Position numbers and translations under genes: made by a program
Notes under the pieces: generated by a model
The model's database searches: none
The model's input: the letters and a program-made list of their open reading frames with translations, nothing else
What the model was told of the DNA's origin: nothing
Assembly: GCA_012523875.1 (NCBI GenBank)
Contig: JAAYSW010000112.1
Span: 1-7,491 of the forward strand
Length of the DNA stretch: 7,491 bases
DNA from: Clostridiales bacterium
GTDB lineage: Bacteria > Bacillota > Clostridia > Oscillospirales > Ruminococcaceae
Reading direction: 5' to 3'
Shown: piece after piece, positions 6,608 through 7,491 of the stretch
Position numbering within the stretch: position 1 is the first letter of the stretch
Layout: every line of letters begins with the position of its first letter

Positions 6608-7114
6608 ATGAAATTGGGGAAAGATTTTTTTAATAGGGATTGTTTAGATATTGCACCAGAATTGGTGGGAAAGATTTTAGTCCGCAAGTTTGAGAATGGG
6701 GAAGAATTAAGGGTTCGAATAACTGAGACAGAGATCTATAGGGGTGAGGAGGATAAGGCTTGCCATGCCTCTAGGGGTCGAACACCTCGTGCAGAAATTC
6801 TTTACAGGGAAAGCGGGCTGATTTATGTATATCTATGTTATGGAATTCATTGGCTTATGAATGTTATTACAGGGGAAAAGGAGCAACCGCAAGGAGTGCT
6901 TTTTAGAGCTGGAGAGGGATATAATGGTCCCGCTAAGCTCACTAAAGCATTGCAAATTGATAAGAGTTTCAATGGTAAAATGTTGGTTGGGAATCCTGAA
7001 ATATGGGTTGAGGATGATGGATTAAGACCAGAAATTAAAACAGATAAGCGTGTTGGTATTGATTATGCTGGTGAAGAGTGGATTAATAAGCAATGGCGAT
7101 TTATTATGTCTTAG
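6608..7114 (+). CDS. 3-methyladenine DNA glycosylase (AAG/MPG family), short form
   Basis: The protein removes alkylated purines such as 3-methyladenine from DNA, starting base excision repair. By comparison with human AAG, the 168-residue protein keeps the catalytic Glu (E42 in ETEIY, matching E125), the intercalating Tyr (Y44, Y127), H53 (H136), Y75 in YVYLCYG (Y159), N85 (N169) and R100 (R182). GPAKLTKAL (107-115) and RVGIDYAGEEW (148-158) are also typical. Usual bacterial length is near 200. The missing residues fall mainly between VLFRAGEG and NGPAKL, where relatives have a longer helical loop, and at the C-terminus. The core looks intact. The ATG directly follows the rqcH TAA, and the nearest ribosome site (AGAGG, 6591-6595) is 12 nt away, so translation probably depends on coupling to rqcH. 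No terminator is visible after it. Confidence 0.92.
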   Translation: MKLGKDFFNRDCLDIAPELVGKILVRKFENGEELRVRITETEIYRGEEDKACHASRGRTPRAEILYRESGLIYVYLCYGIHWLMNVITGEKEQPQGVLFRAGEGYNGPAKLTKALQIDKSFNGKMLVGNPEIWVEDDGLRPEIKTDKRVGIDYAGEEWINKQWRFIMS

Positions 7115-7128
7115 ATAATTCCAAAAGC

Positions 7129-7157
7129 TTGACAAAAGGATTGTAATGCGATATAAT
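7129..7157 (+). promoter_or_regulatory. Perfect-consensus promoter of the valS transcript
   Basis: TTGACA (7129-7134) and TATAAT (7152-7157) both match the consensus exactly and are separated by 17 nt. The predicted start is near 7164, giving a leader of about 215 nt before valS. Such a strong promoter fits a gene whose output is limited downstream by termination. Confidence 0.85.
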
Positions 7158-7192
7158 GAAAAAGTTAAAAGGGGTATGGAGGGCTGATAGTT

Positions 7193-7273
7193 GTGGCGAA
7201 ATATACTGATTATACTTGGCATATAGTCGATAAAGTCGTGATTAGTCATAGGCTTTCGCTGTTATGCCCATAA
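7193..7273 (+). CDS. Putative valS leader peptide (26 aa, Val-containing)
   Basis: A GTG-started frame of 26 codons ending TAA begins MAKYTDYTWH, continues IVDKVVIS and ends HRLSLLCP. GGAGGG (7178-7183) stands 9 nt before the GTG, a good ribosome site. Three Val codons occur at 12, 15 and 16 (GTC, GTC, GTG), the last two adjacent. The downstream structural gene is valyl-tRNA synthetase, so these would be the control codons of an attenuator. Their placement just upstream of the switchable segment 7252-7265 supports this. An overlapping TTG-started frame at 7191 of 11 codons is Ile/Leu-rich and has no Val; it is the main alternative. There is no known homolog to cite; the peptide itself need not have a function. 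Confidence 0.5.
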   Translation: MAKYTDYTWHIVDKVVISHRLSLLCP

Positions 7274-7297
7274 ACAATATCTATATATGGAATTATA

Positions 7298-7345
7298 CGG
7301 CTAAAAGCAATTGCGTTTGAATTTGCTTTTGGCTGTTTTATTTGT
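7298..7345 (+). terminator. Intrinsic terminator in the valS leader
   Basis: A 13-bp stem forms between CGGCTAAAAGCAA (7298-7310) and TTGCTTTTGGCTG (7323-7335), including G-U pairs, with a 12-nt loop. TTTTATTT follows at 7336-7343. It lies between the promoter and valS, 33 nt before the start codon, so it must be bypassed for valS expression. It would also stop any read-through from the trmK operon. Confidence 0.85.
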
Positions 7346-7378
7346 GATTATATAAAACAAAAATTGGGAGATGTAAAT

Positions 7379-7491
7379 ATGAGAAAAGAACTATCGAAGT
7401 TTTATGAGCCAAAGGAAGTAGAGGACAAGATATATGCTTATTGGACTAAAGAAGATTGTTTTAAGGCAAGCGTTGATAAGACAAAAAAACC
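7379..7491 (+). CDS. valS: Valyl-tRNA synthetase, N-terminal fragment (3' end outside window)
   Basis: Only 37 codons and two bases are present. The start MRKELSKFYEPKEVEDKIYA, continuing YWTKEDCFKA, matches the N-terminus of class I valyl-tRNA synthetases, where the pattern YxPxxVExxIYxxW precedes the catalytic Rossmann domain. The enzyme charges tRNA-Val with valine. The HIGH and KMSKS motifs would lie beyond the window. GGGAG (7366-7370) stands 8 nt before the ATG. Identification rests on this short stretch, but the pattern is characteristic; isoleucyl- and leucyl-tRNA synthetases begin differently. Expression is probably set by the leader described at 7164-7345. Confidence 0.88.
   Translation, partial: MRKELSKFYEPKEVEDKIYAYWTKEDCFKASVDKTKK

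Larger units (their letters stand above)
7164..7345 (+). promoter_or_regulatory. Putative valine attenuator in the valS leader
   Basis: The leader can form mutually exclusive helices. Region 1 includes GGGTAT (7172-7177) and GGCGAAA (7195-7201), covering the start of a leader reading frame. Region 2 (7252-7269) pairs with it: TTTCGCT (7254-7260) and ATGCCC (7264-7269). Region 2 can instead pair with region 3, where 7252-7256 binds 7304-7308, 7258-7262 binds 7297-7301 and 7264-7265 binds 7295-7296. Region 3 is also the 5' arm of the terminator at 7298-7335. A ribosome halted at the valine codons (7235-7240) would cover region 1 and the gap but leave region 2 free to form the antiterminator. 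One reaching the stop at 7271-7273 would cover region 2 and allow termination. No T-box core (AGGGTGG...ACCGCG) was found. All pairings were found by eye. Confidence 0.55.

Noticed and set aside
7022..7249. Open frame of 75 codons on the minus strand
   Set aside because: It crosses the end of the glycosylase gene, the valS promoter and its leader; it reads as a shadow.
7164..7378. T-box riboswitch upstream of valS
   Set aside because: Expected from family practice, but no AGGGTGG...ACCGCG antiterminator core is visible; the terminator arm pairs with a segment next to a leader frame instead. A covariance search should still be run.
1..7491. CRISPR arrays, insertion sequences, phage or toxin-antitoxin genes
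   Set aside because: No spaced repeats, transposase-like frames or terminal inverted repeats were seen; the genes are chromosomal housekeeping and secretion types.

Overview
The window is low-GC DNA with strong Shine-Dalgarno sites, overlapping housekeeping genes and a SigH-like sigma factor. It also carries a secreted esterase with a dockerin-type module. Together these point to a Gram-positive Clostridia genome, probably a fibre-degrading relative of Ruminococcus or the cellulosomal clostridia. This assignment is inference from gene content and style; no 16S or other marker is present.

Layout. (1) Positions 1-1241, minus strand: 5' part of a secreted two-domain carbohydrate esterase (CE2 type, SGNH fold) with a signal peptide and an N-terminal dockerin-like segment; the C-terminus runs off the left edge. 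(2) Positions 1242-1571: divergent intergenic region with one promoter per direction and two small repeats. (3) Positions 1572-2258: SigH-like sigma factor. (4) Positions 2259-2391: spacer containing what looks like a decayed tRNA. (5) Positions 2392-2988: two small cysteine-motif proteins, a double zinc ribbon and a DUF1858 redox-disulfide protein, each followed by a hairpin. (6) Positions 3061-7114: tightly packed run trmK - Nif3-like - rqcH - 3-methyladenine DNA glycosylase, with 1-nt overlap, 17-nt gap and 0-nt gap; it serves tRNA modification, rescue of stalled ribosomes and DNA base repair. (7) Positions 7115-7491: a perfect-consensus promoter, a structured leader and the first 37 codons of valS.

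The most interesting part is the valS leader. Firmicute aminoacyl-tRNA synthetase genes are often controlled by a T-box, but no T-box core is visible here. Instead there is a 26-codon reading frame with a good ribosome site and three valine codons, two of them adjacent. A segment downstream of those codons can pair either with the start region of the leader or with the 5' arm of an intrinsic terminator. That is the layout of classical trp/ilv-type attenuation applied to valyl-tRNA synthetase. The pairings were found by eye and are a hypothesis.

Other points worth a look are the tRNA-like remnant, a conservative Asp-to-Glu change at the tRNA-binding Asp-Arg pair of RqcH, a shortened DNA glycosylase, and the divergent pairing of the sigma factor with the esterase.
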